From Pyrocephalus nanus (Eukaryota; Chordata; Aves; Passeriformes; Tyrannidae): a DNA stretch of 64,000 nt. Positions 48,446-59,425 of the stretch are shown one piece after another. The notes under the pieces are model-generated. The model saw only the letters and a list, made by a program, of their open reading frames with translations, ran no database searches and had not been told where the DNA came from. Numbering within the stretch: position 1 is the stretch's first letter; the number at the start of each line of letters is the position of its first letter. Made by a program: the position numbers and the translations under genes. The DNA lies in assembly GCA_038380795.1 (NCBI GenBank), contig CM076259.1:57307938-57371937 (forward strand). Reading direction: 5' to 3'.

Positions 48446-49515
48446 AATCACAGAATCATAGAATCAACCACGTTGGAAAATACCTCGGAGATCATCAAGT
48501 CCACCCATTGATCTAACACTGCTGTGCTTACCAGACCCTGGCACTAAGTGCCACATCCAAAATCATCTTAAAAACCTCCAGGGATGGTGAATCCACCACC
48601 TCCCTGGGCAGCCCATTCCAATGTCTGATTACTCTCTCTGTACAAAACTTCTTCTTAATATCCAACCTAAATCTCCCCCAGCAGAACTTAAGATCGTGCC
48701 CTCTTGACCTACTGCTGGTTGCCTGGGAGAAGAGACTGACCCCCACCTGGCTACAGTGTCCTCTCAGGTAGTTGTAGAGAGTGATGAGGTCTTCCCTGAG
48801 CCTTCTCTTCTCCAGGCTAAACATCCTGAACCCCCTCAGCCTCTCCTCATAGGACTTGTGTTCCAGTCCCTTCACTAGCCTGGTTGCTCTTCTCTGGACC
48901 TGCTCCAGCACCTCAATGTCCTTCCTGAACTGAGGGGCCTTGAACTGGACACAGCACTCCAGGTGTGGCCTCACCAGTGCTGAGCACTGGGGAAGAATCA
49001 CTCCCCTCATCCAGATGGCCACACTATTCCTGATCCAGGCCAGGATGCCATTGGCCCTCTTGGCCACCTGGGCACACTGCTGGCTCATGTTCAGCTTGCT
49101 GTTGATCCAAACTCCCAGGTCCCTTTCTGCCTGGCTGCTCTCCAGCCACTCTGTACCCAGCCTGTAGTGCTGCAGGGGATTGTTGTTGCCAAAGTGCAGG
49201 ACCCGGCACTTGGCCTTCTTGAACCTCCTCCCATTGAAATCAGACCATCTCTCCAGCTTTTCCAGGACCCTCTGAAGAGTCCTCCTGCCTTCCAGCAGAT
49301 CAACATTCCTCCCCAGCTTGGTGTCATCTGTAAATTTGCTAATGTTACACTCGATGCCTTCAACCAGATCATCAATAAAGATGTTAAACAAGGACTGGGC
49401 CCAGCAATGATCCCTGGAAGACACCACTGGTGACCAGCTGCCAGCTGGATGCAGCCCCATTCACCATCACTCTCTGGGCCTGGCCATCCATCCAGCTCTT
49501 ATGCACAGAATCTCT
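48446..49515 (-). mobile_element. CR1 LINE, well preserved 5'-truncated copy
   Basis: Plus-strand AATCACAGAATCATAGAATCAACCACGTTGGAAAATACCTCGGAGATCATCAAGTCCACCC is the reverse complement of the CR1 3' UTR and octamer tail. The match continues without large indels to about 49515, so about 1.07 kb of the 3' end remains. ORF2 stays open for most of this length. The 3' UTR from stop codon to tail is only about 80 bp, normal for CR1. Conservation here is far above the other CR1 copies, making it the youngest LINE in the window. Confidence 0.95.
48528..49460 (-). pseudogene. CR1 ORF2 C-terminal reverse-transcriptase remnant (310 codons open)
   Basis: CR1 ORF2 encodes an endonuclease and reverse transcriptase that copies CR1 RNA at a nicked target. 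This frame holds the C-terminal half of the RT and the C-terminal domain. Around residues 24-48 LFNIFIDDL and [10 protein letters not shown] are visible; the second carries the catalytic F-A-D-D box as [39 protein letters not shown] and [19 protein letters not shown] follow, as in CR1. It ends at the natural C-terminus. Near 49389 one extra base (an A in the plus-strand AAACAAGG) shifts the frame, so the GVPQGS-type motif upstream reads in another frame and the first about 18 residues here are not native. The endonuclease and N-terminal RT are lost by 5' truncation, so the copy is not autonomous. Confidence 0.9.
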
Positions 49516-52500
49516 ATATTAAATCAGTTCATGATTCCATCTCACCATTCTGTACTGTCATTCTTGTTATGGCTATGCCACCAAGTAGAGTAGCAGGATC
49601 CCCTACCAATTAGAAGCAGCACTGGTCTCACTTTCTGCAGAACTAGGAGTTGCAAAATGTCATCAAAGCCAGCTTCTTGTCCTAAAAAAGCAAATTGTCC
49701 TATTTTCCCCCTTTCCTTACCTGCCAAGTAGTATTTTCCCGAGGATATGTTACAGTCTTCAGCCAAACACATAGTTTCTACTGAAAAGGACGACACAAAA
49801 GGGAGCTCCTAACGCTTCCTATTCTTTTTCTTTTAGCTGTTAACAATAACACTAAGAACAGTGATGTTGAAAGTGGAAAATCAGAGATCATTCATCTTTT
49901 GCCTTTCCGGATCTGAAATTTCCATGTAACTAAGAAGAGCACAGTCCTCATTCATGATCCAGAGAAAGTTTTTCCTAAATATATATACTGTTAAAGGTAT
50001 ATGTCAGAGGGATATTCCTTCTTTGTCACATGCACTGAGGCTTGCTGTTAGGTCATGGAGTGACACACAGCACTCTTATGCTATCACAAGGACCATTTAC
50101 TCAGTAATCACTCACACGAAGTGGAACTACTTCAGCAATAGAAACTGAGACTGACCTACTGCAGATGTCCCACAGATTGATCTTCAAATCTCTGCTATGG
50201 GATATAGAAATGTTACACATGAAGAGACTCTAGCCACCCACTACTAGATAAAAGATACAGAACTCTCTTTTCCACAGACTGTCTATTGTGAGATAAGGCA
50301 TATATAAGTATCACAATCTAAAAGAGGGTTCAAAGTTATGAACCCTGCTCAGGTCCTCCCAGTAGTGCAGACTGTACCTATGTATCTAATTAATCTTTAA
50401 ACATATATGGCACAGGAAAAAGGCTTTTGGAGGATCAGTGAAGAGTTTCCCCTCACTCATACTCATGTTGTTCCCAGGTAGTACTTCAAAGTAAGAGCAT
50501 TTCTGCAAGATAGGCTTTGTGGGGTTTGATTCCCCTGAACCAAAAGGGAAATTTAGGGCAACAGTGGCTCATGTTCTGTATAAATGTTCGTATTCATTCA
50601 GCTATAAAGTAGCCAGGGACTACTGGATAAAGAAAAGTAACTTTAAAAAGTTACTTTAAAAGTACTTTACATTATTCTTTCTTGAAAGAGAAAGCTTAGT
50701 CACTTTCTTCACGACAGAGTTCACAGCTGAAAACTTGTTCAGAGATAAAAGACAAAAATTTCTTTCCAGTACTGCCCATCACCCACTGCAGCAAGTATAA
50801 CATCCACTGGGTACTCTTTTCTGCAACACTTTACTTTCCCACAGTGCAAGGGATTTTTTCTCAGAAAACTGTTGGAAGACCCTACTTGTCAAACCCAGAG
50901 CACTTTCAGAACTAGCCCCTTAGTGTGTCAGAAGCTTTGCTCTGCACAACAGAGCATCTGTTGTTATCCTGCAATCTTTTCAAATGCAACACAAACTCCC
51001 TCCTTGATGGTTTGCAGGGTAAAATGGTGTGAGATAAAGGATCATATTTTGCAGTCCAGAGTAATTTCCCACTAGAATAATCCCACTGATTTGGGTGAAG
51101 CTTCACAGGTACATGGCTGTTGCAGCTGAAAAGATAGTCAGACCAATAGTATCAGGTTGAGTGGTGGAGTCGAACTCAATTTGAGCTACCACATGGGTGG
51201 AGTGGCCTGATTACCTGCATATAATAGCAAGAGAGGTTGGAGAGGTCAATCTCACTTCCAGCATGATGCATGTTATGTCAAAATGGTTTGTGACAGCTCC
51301 CATTGGCTCAAGAATGACTCCTGCTGACTGAGAAATACTTATGACAGCTCCTACTGACCCAGACAGTGGGAAACATCTCTTTAACTCAACTGGGATAGAT
51401 GGTACTGACAAAATACAAGAGGTCCAGGTCAGATCTCAAATCTTCGTTGGTACATTGTAGTCAGAAAATGAAGTCACACAGTCTGGTCCTCTTCCAAGTA
51501 GTTAATCCAAACTGGCATATTGTAGCTTGCCTAATATGCTTAATAATGCATTTGCAAAGATCCTAAGTGATTAATCTTCTTTCCGCTTTCTCTCTCACTC
51601 AGCTTTTATTGATTATAATCCTCATTATTCATTATATTTACATGTGAATATATATTTTATATTGTACATAGTCATTTATATAAAACCAGACATTTATACA
51701 CATTTATATATATACATATTGCGGAAAAGAATTCAGAAAAAAAATGGTATAGGAAGTTATTCCAATCATGAGTATTAAATCTGTGTATAAGCAAACTTAA
51801 CTTATTTAATCAAGATACTACATGAAAGTATTTTAAAAGAATGCTGTGGTTCTGGTCTGCTTTAAAGAATGTTTCCCATAATTCTTTGCAAAACTCTGTA
51901 CACAGAATAGTAGCTGTAACACACAGAAAAAAAGTTCAAGCTGTTCAAGCTGGTTGCCACTGAGACAGAGAGCTGAAAGCGAATGATGTGCTGAAACACA
52001 AAGCTGCAGGATGAGATCAATATTTCTGAGATCAGTCTTGTCTCCTCACCTTCTTTGCTTGCATGCTTTAAAAACTTGCTGCTCACAATGCTGGCCAGTA
52101 ATAATCACCATATTTATAGTGGATTTCATCTCCTTTACATCTGTTGGCATATGGCTTTCAAGATGTTCCATCCTTTTTTGTCAAGAATGTACAACTTCAG
52201 GGTCAGTCAAGTGCAATAATTTGTGTTTTTCATCAGCAGAGTTCATTTATGTATAGAAACAAAAGCCCTAATGAGTTGCGGTGAATCATATAATAAGGCT
52301 CTCTCCTGACTTATGCAAATTTCTCACATAATTTGATCCAAATAACACGCAAAAAAGGCTTAAACTATAAAATGAAGTCTCATGTTCTTGACATATTGGA
52401 AGACCCCAGGTTACAGCTACAAGTTTCTCAAAGGGGGTTTACTTTAAAAATATATAAATCACAAAAAATATCCACCCTCTGAGTCTATTAAAAGGGCCTT

Positions 52501-52840
52501 CAGTTCTTTTAATACCTTGAGAGAGCGCACAGGAGAAGACGCTGGGTACATTTTTCAGGAGGTCAAACAACGCACTCGTACTTTCAAATTTTAGAAAATA
52601 AGGAAAGTTGGCAAAAGTTTAATGGGCAACATTCCACCAAAATAAAGCAGTCCATAAAGCACTGACTTAGCACATGCTAACACCTACAACTTAGCAAAAT
52701 CCAACCCATCCAGTTTTAAGTTACCCAAACATCAAGACAAGAGATTAGGAGAAGAAGTGAAGAAAGAGAAAGAAAGAGGGAGAATTAGAGCTACCACCTC
52801 TAGATCCACCGTAAATACAGCTACCAAGAATTCAGGAGAT
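49516..52840. other. non-coding stretch, nothing assigned
   Basis: AT-rich to average composition. A TGACAGCTCC(C/T)A(T/C)TG phrase recurs near 51290 and 51341, and an AT-rich tract spans about 51640-51722. No gene or repeat family is recognised. Confidence 0.5.
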
Positions 52841-53110
52841 GGCAGGGCTGTGGTCATGCCATGGCCACATGGTGTCGGTTTCATCTTCTCTGGCTCCCTG
52901 TGGCCAACCCCCCCAAGGTGGAACTTCCAGTGTGCCAGCCATCCTGAGGCTGGGTTAGGAGTTACAGGGGATATGGTGTGGGCAGTTCTCCCAGTGTCCA
53001 GTGACTGACAGCTGCCCCAGGGCTGCCCAAGGAGGCTCCAAGGGGCTGCGGCAGGGAACAGGGCACCACTTCACCTTCCTGAAATTCAACCTGTCCCTTT
53101 TCCCCCCACA
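52841..53110. other. GC-rich pocket, unclassified
   Basis: CATGCCATGGCCACATGGTGTCGG, CCAACCCCCCCAAGGTGG and GACAGCTGCCCCAGGGCTGCCCAAGGAGGCTCC stand out from the AT-rich surroundings. The style resembles the cores of avian LTRs, but I cannot align it with the LTR families in this window or find ends. Overlapping open frames of 64-83 codons on both strands reflect composition. Confidence 0.35.
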
Positions 53111-53757
53111 CATACACTTGACTCGGTCCAAGACAATAATTAATATAATAATCCAATGTCTCACACATGTATTTGGTCTTTGTGTGTCTGTATGAGTGAT
53201 TCCTTCTAGTATTCTGTGTTAATAATTTGAATTTATGCCTTAAAGTTTTCCCTTTGAAAAGTTCATAACTGAACAGACATTAGTATTGAAAGATTTGAAT
53301 CAGTTTTCTGATAGAATGACTTGCAAGAATGGCTTATTGAAGTAAAATATTATCTATTTGCTCAGCTCTAGTTTTTATACATAATTGATTATACAAATAA
53401 AAATTCATCCTGCTAGGATTGCTGAACCATAAAAGAGTCAACATGGAGGCCTTCCTACAGCAGGAACAGCCAAAAATATTTTTAACATACTTATATTCCT
53501 GCTTTATCTTGCATGTACAGTCACCTACGCAGCAAACTGGTTAATCTATTTTCACCGAAGTCAGAACCTGGAACTAAAACAAATCTGTGAATAAGATACC
53601 ACCTGGATCTTACCTGCATTGATCTTATGAATCATATTGAAATGTCCTATCAGTCTTCTTTCCATTCAGTGTAAAGTAAGCACGAATTGTCTAGTGCACA
53701 GGCAATCATCTCAGATGTCATCAGCTTTTGACTTCCACAAAAATCGGAACCGTTTTC

Positions 53758-54265
53758 TGCCTCTGGGCTGAACCTGGCTGGCAGCTAAGCCCCCACTGAG
53801 TAACTCACTCTATGCACTGGAATGAAGGACAGAATTGGAAGGGAAGCTGTAAGAAAAAAAAAAACAAACAAACCAAAACACTTGTTCATTGAGAAAAAGA
53901 TAGTTTTATAAGTAAAGAAAAAAAAAGAAAAGCTAATACAAAGGCAGTCACTCACTACCTCCTACCAGCAGAAAAATGAGCAAGAATTACCTTGGAAAAA
54001 CTCTCAGTTTTATTACTGAGAACAATGTTATATGGTATGGAATATCACCTGGATCAGTTGTTGGCTGTCCTGGCTGTCTCTCCTCCAAGCTTCTTGCTAA
54101 GCCCCAGATTACTCTCTGGGGTAACAGAGTGAAAACAGAGAAGGACTTAATGCTGTAGAACTAAAATACTGGTGTGTTTCAACACTTTTTTGATTACAAA
54201 TCCAAACTCCAGCATCCAAAATCTACTATTTAGTAAATCAACTTCATAGCACCTAGATTCAGTAG
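53758..54265 (-). mobile_element. old ERV LTR, family C (widespread avian ERVL-like LTR)
   Basis: The plus strand reads TGCCTCTGGGCTGAACCTGGCTGGCAGCTAAGCCCCCACTGAGTAACTCACTC. This is a diverged form of 'tgtcgtggtttaaccccagccggcaactaagcaccac...ctcgctcactc'. Later blocks are AGTTTTATAAGTAAAG, CACTACCTCCTACCAGCAG and, most clearly, ATGTTATATGGTATGGAATATCACCTGGATCAGTTGTTGGCTGTCCTGGCTGTCTCTCCTCC. The retroviral sense is the minus strand. Boundaries are approximate, with diverged ends and no clear target duplication. It is a solo, gene-less copy. Confidence 0.82.
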
Positions 54266-54437
54266 AAAAATAATATCCACAAAAGCATTTCTGAATTATC
54301 ATTTTGACCTAGTTTTCTTGGATCATGTCTGTACAGAAAAGTGAAAACAAGTACCATTGTATTTTAGCTGAAGCTATACAGAAGCTGATAAAATTAGTAT
54401 GTTATATTTTCCAGGGACACCTCTGACACCATAAAAC

Positions 54438-55005
54438 TGTACCAGGTGTAAAAGCTCAGGCATCAGCAGGCAGGGGCTAGAGAAATGGCATCTCTAAGGA
54501 GAGGCTGGGGCTGTCCCATCTGGTTCCAGCCACCTCCAACAGGCCCATCACAGGACACAGAAGATCCCTTCAGCAAAGATGGTGGTACCTCTGAGAAAAC
54601 ACTGTTAAGAAAGGGCAAAACATTGAATGACAGTGAGGAGTGAGGGCAAAAGTGTGTGAGATAGCCCTGCAGACACCAAGATGAGAGAAGAAAGAGAAGG
54701 AAAAGGTGCTCCAGCAGCCAGAGCAGAGATTCCCCTTCACGGGTGGTGAGGACAAAGGTGAAGCATGTATTTTCATGCAGCCCATGGAGGACCCTTCATG
54801 GAAGCAGGTGGATGTGTTCTCAAGGAAGCTGAAGCTCATGCAGAAGACCACACTGGATCAGGGGAAAAGTGCAAGGAGAAAGAAGTGGCAGAAAGGAGCT
54901 GTTATGGGTTGACCCCTAAGCCCACATTCCTCATTCCTCTGTGCCACCTGGGGTGAAGGATCATGGGGAGAAGGCCCTCATGCTAGGGGAGAGCTTATTT
55001 CCTTT
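54438..55005 (+). mobile_element. decayed ERV LTR, family A, incomplete
   Basis: It begins TGTACCAGGTGTAAAAGCTCAGG and follows the family A LTR at 32175. Shared blocks are GATGGTGGTACCTCTGAGA, GTTAAGAAAGGG, GTGTGAGATAGCCCTGCAGACACCAAGATGAG, AAGGTGCTCCAGCAGCCAGAGCAGAGATTCCCCTTCA, GCAGCCCATGGAGGACCC and AGCAGGTGGATG. Much of the repeated core is missing, and after GGGTTGACCCCTAAGCCCACATTCC the match fades. It is more diverged than the complete copy and lies 172 bp from the oppositely oriented family C LTR. Confidence 0.78.
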
Positions 55006-55611
55006 CTGAAATATTCAGAATGACTCAGAACCACAATATCCTATGACTCAGGCTAGTTTATCTATGCAACACATGCAATAAAAAGTGTATGTTATATCTG
55101 AGATTCTTTTTGCCAAATGAAGAAGAAATTGCAGTTATACAGTGTGGCTGCACCAGCAGCAGCCATACATTTCAATACAACAGGTTGAATATAGAAGAAA
55201 AAAAAATATATATAAAGAGAAAAATAGCATTGCAAGCTTTTAAACAAGTTTTTTTCTGGCCAAATGAATGCTAAAAAAAGGTGCAGATCACAAGGAATGC
55301 CTAATCCACTAAAGTCTAATATTTGGAAAACAAACGTAAAAATGCTATGTTTGTACTCAAGATCTCACTTCATGTAAGAAATTGAACATGTCTTTATAAA
55401 AATATGTCCAAAATCCTTGGTGTTTATTGTTTTTTTACCTGAACAACAGAAGTCTACTCCTATATCAAGGCTTGAACAAAAACAATGTGGATAAAAGGCA
55501 AGTTTAGACTCAACTGCAAGTTAGGACCAATGCTTATAATATAGGGTAGAAATTACTGTTGAATTTCCTTTTGCCATTTAATTAAGATTCTCTCAAATTA
55601 GGTTATGTCAC

Positions 55612-55616
<5 letters not shown>
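55006..55616. other. AT-rich non-coding stretch
   Basis: No gene, LTR or CR1 match was recognised. Confidence 0.5.

Positions 55617-55652
<36 letters not shown>
55617..55652. repeat. A36 homopolymer
   Basis: Thirty-six uninterrupted A bases follow ATGTCACATATT. Bird LINEs end in octamer repeats rather than poly(A), so this is not a CR1 tail. I see no AATAAA 10-30 bp upstream and no recognisable retroposed transcript. It may be simple slippage, and the length may vary between reads. Confidence 0.95.
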
Positions 55653-55655
<3 letters not shown>

Positions 55656-55884
55656 GCTCACTCATATGATCAGAATATGCCTTTTCACAGAATATGCCTT
55701 TTCAGGCTTTAACTGGATACACTGTAAAATACTTCGTACAAACATAATTTTGTTCCTTGTATCAACATTGCATAGCATTACTTTGTGATTACACTTTCAA
55801 GACACAGAGGCAATTATAAGATATTCTCTGAAGATTTTAATCTGTAAAAAGAATATATAAAGATAAAAATGTCTTTAATGTTTA

Positions 55885-56910
55885 AGACCAAAGTCTATCT
55901 AACCCACCATCCCATCTCTGAAGTCATCAGTAAGGGAAGTTAAAGAAAAGAATTTAAACATAACCAACTAAAAGAAAGCAAAACAAAACAAAAATCCACA
56001 GTGCTAAAGTGGAATAAATCCTCTCTTTGTCCTTCCAGCTTCTGGCAATATATACTTTAAAGATTTCCTGAGCTGGGGAATCACTTCATCATATTTAATA
56101 GCTCTTGACACTTTTCTTTCATCAATTTGTATAATCATTTTTTTAAACCCATTTATGCATGTTGTCTCCACAATATTCTGTGGTAATCAGTCCCACAATG
56201 AAATTATGTGACCTGTGAAAAAATGCGCTTTTTTTGTCGCTTGTGGACTTGTCACCTAATAATTTCATCATATGTATGTAGTTCAATTGCTGGCATGAGA
56301 CATATTTCCCCTTTCCATGATACTCTTGACTTTATATTTTTGTATTACAGCCCTCCTCAGTTATTCTTTTTTTTTTTTTTTTTAATTTTGTTTCCTTCTT
56401 TTCTTTTATTGTCCCCCCCTGAGATTCTGAGTACATTTTACTTGTCCTTGGACATAGGCTATTCTTTACCTCTAATCATGCTTATCACTCTTCTCTGTAC
56501 CTTTCTTAGTTCTCATATATCCTTTTGAAATGAGGGATTAGAAGTTTATATTGTATTCCAGATACAAGTACCATCAAAAAGTGAATTTTTATGCATTTCT
56601 ATGGTTTATAGTATTCCATATTTTCTTCTCAAATCCTTCCTTAATAATTGTTAATATTCCACTTGCCTTTATGATCACTGATGGGTATTGATCTGATGTT
56701 TTCTGAGAAATATACAATGACTACAAAATCCTTTTCTTGATTGCAGTAATGAATTTATAGTCCACTGCAGTGTTTGAGCATTTACTGTTGTTTTAACCAT
56801 GCTGATTGCCTTGTATTTTTTGACATGAAACTCCATACTACATGATATCGTGCAGTCAGTGAATCTTGTTTATTTTTCTGAAGCCTTTTTCAGTCAGCTT
56901 TAGTTTAGTG
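55885..56910 (-). mobile_element. ancient CR1 LINE of turtle/crocodilian type
   Basis: The plus strand matches the reverse complement of old reptile-type CR1 in order: AAGTCTATCTAACCCACCATCCCATCTCTGAAGTC; CCAGCTTCTGGCAAT; TTTAAACCCATTTATGC; CACAATATTCTGTGGTAATCAGTCCCACAATG; ACCTAATAATTTCAT; CTCTTCTCTGTACCTTTCTTAGTTCTCATATATCCTTTTGAAATGAGGGA; TATTGTATTCCAGATACAAG; TTAATATTCCACTTGCCTTTATGATCACTG; ACTACAAAATCCTTTTCTTGA. These correspond to the 3' UTR and the C-terminal part of ORF2. A T17 run at 56367-56383 was inserted or expanded inside. Divergence is high and all frames are closed. Its age probably predates birds. Confidence 0.85.
56367..56383. repeat. T17 homopolymer inside ancient CR1
   Basis: Seventeen T bases interrupt the ancient CR1 match between TTATTC and AATTTTG. 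Confidence 0.9.
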
Positions 56911-59235
56911 TCTCCTGAATAATTAAACAGGTAATTAATAACTGTAGCATAAGATACACACAAGAGGAGTGAACAAAGATAGGACAGACATTTCTTAACA
57001 TTTCACTGCTCAACTTTGAAGGTTTGTTTAATGTTCTTTTAGTATTTTAAAGCTAAAGTTTAAAAATGTATTTAAATTGTCTCAAGTGGACATCAGTAAA
57101 TAATTGTGTACGCACACATGAATACATGGTGACAAGTATAAGTATGATCACTAAAATAAAAAAGACTTATGTCTTTCAGAGTATTCAAAATACCATTCAG
57201 ACATATAGAAACACCTTAAAGAAGAAAAGAAGAGCACAATGTATCCATAAAAATGTGCATAAAGACACAGACGAGCATCCACTCACTTTTAAAAGATCAT
57301 GTACCGCAGTGAAAGTGTCTAAGTAGCAGTGGGCACTCTTCAATTAGGCATAAGTAACAGTTGTATTGCGGTCAACTCATCTTCATTTCAAGTTATATAT
57401 TCAAAACCTCTTATCTTTACAGTTAAAAAAAAATCAAAGAAATGAAAAGTTAGTTCTTTTATTCAGGCTTGGATATTTGTAGTATTGTAAGATTGACACT
57501 GAAAGAAATATTATATTGTACAATTCCATGTCAGACAGGCCCAGGGCTATTCAGATGAGAGAAATAATAACCATGCTGGCAAAAGAAATTTCTTATTAAA
57601 ACCTTGTTAAGGAACTACAATAATTCATTAAGAGTTATATCATTATAAAAATCCATCATTGTTATAGACTGTTTCCTGGGGCTTCAGTTTAGTAAAGTTT
57701 GACATGCCCTTTATGCTCTGAAATTAGGTAAAGCTAAAAATGATTTATGCACTGAAAATGTTAAACATTTTATAAAGCACAAAAATAACTATGCACAGCT
57801 TCCTAACCTTGGCATAGTACCTCAGGGGTTCACAGCATAAGAAAAAAATGTCTTTTAAAATGGACTGTTTAAAGCTGGGTATATTCAATGGGTCAAAACC
57901 TGCTTACATTAAACAGTGAGACTGCAAATGTCTTCAGTGGGAATAAGCTTTTGCACATGGAAAATAATAGTTTGAGAAAAGCTAGGAGAAACATCAAACT
58001 CGTCTAATGAGATGAGACCAAATAAAAAAAAAAAAAAAAGAGAGAAAATGGAGAAAAGGAAAAAAAAAAAACCCATCAAGTGTGAGAACTGTGATTTAAA
58101 AATCATGGGATAAAGCTCAATAGGTATTTTCAGGATTAATTTTTGTTCTTGTTCCATGCATATTTTCACTTCTAGCTAAAATTATGGAAATCATCTCTTC
58201 CCAGCACAAAACCTGTTACATTATTTAAAATGAAATTAGGAAAACTGCATCAAATGAAAAGATTATTTAAGGTTCCCTCACAGAAGAAATGGGAAAACAA
58301 TGTGCAAACCTTTGCCTGCATAATAGTTTGTGGATAATGCCACGTTGCCCATCGTGGTCACCAGCAGTACCATGGTGACATTAACTGCAGAGATCAAATT
58401 CCATCCAGAAGGACAGAATGCTCTGAACAGAGCTGTGAATAACGTCTGTCAGTGGCATTGGTTCATGATGAAATGGGTTGTTTGCACCTCAACTAATAGT
58501 GAACTGTGTTACAAATGAATACTAGCCAGTCCCTCACCAGTCATCAGCCAGATGTTTATATCCAAAGTTATACACTTTTTCATATGCATCATTAAGATCC
58601 ATTTAGGCTAATTCAGTGCTCAGTTTTATTATATGTTCAAATCACAGTACTTTCAGAATATCTGGACTAGTTATTTTTGCAGTTAATGCTCAAATTATTA
58701 GAAATACATCACACTAAATGGCGTGCTTATTGGCTGTGACACTGTCAAGTGAAGTTGCCGAATGGATTGTGGAAACTGAAATAACCTCTCACTTTTGAGG
58801 TGGTCCTTGATAACTGGAATTGAATCACACTGGAAAGAGAACATGGATAAGCCTGTATTTTTGATGCTTTAGCTGCACTATCTTTTTGGAAGGTGGTTGA
58901 TTTTTCTCTTTGCAGCCAGAACACTGTCTGACATTCTTTGTAGGACACTTGTCCATGCTCTTAGTGAGAATGTAAAAGTCATGCCAAGGATATTATAATG
59001 CTTGAAACCTTACTTTTAACAAAGACGCACACATATAAAGACAATAATTTCTTGTCAGCATAACTAAAGTCTTAATATGATCATTATTTGTCAAACTCTA
59101 ATTTTCAAAGAAAAAGCAATAATAATACAGTTGTAATTACCATATGTGCACTTCCTAATTTCTAGCCCTTTTCCTGGTGGTGTGCTTGCCTTGTCACTGC
59201 TCTTGGAAATCCTAAAGGTAAAGGTATTATTTTGG

Positions 59236-59260
59236 GGTGTGTGTGAGTGTGTGTGTGTGT
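59236..59260. repeat. (GT)n microsatellite
   Basis: GGTGTGTGTGAGTGTGTGTGTGTGT is a dinucleotide repeat with one interruption. Confidence 0.9.
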
Positions 59261-59390
59261 TATAACACTGAGTCATCAGCAGCTAGAGTCCTTTCCCAGA
59301 AGGAATGTGGTGTTCATGCTGATGATATCTTTCTCCTCACTGTAGGGTTCACATGGGGTTATTTTCCTAGGTTTGCTGACATGTAAAAAC

Positions 59391-59425
59391 ATGTATATAT
59401 ATTATATATATACATATATTTTATA
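59391..59425. repeat. AT-rich palindromic tract
   Basis: ATGTATATATATTATATATATACATATATTTTATA is alternating A/T sequence with internal self-complementarity (TGTATATATA / TATATATACA). Confidence 0.75.
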
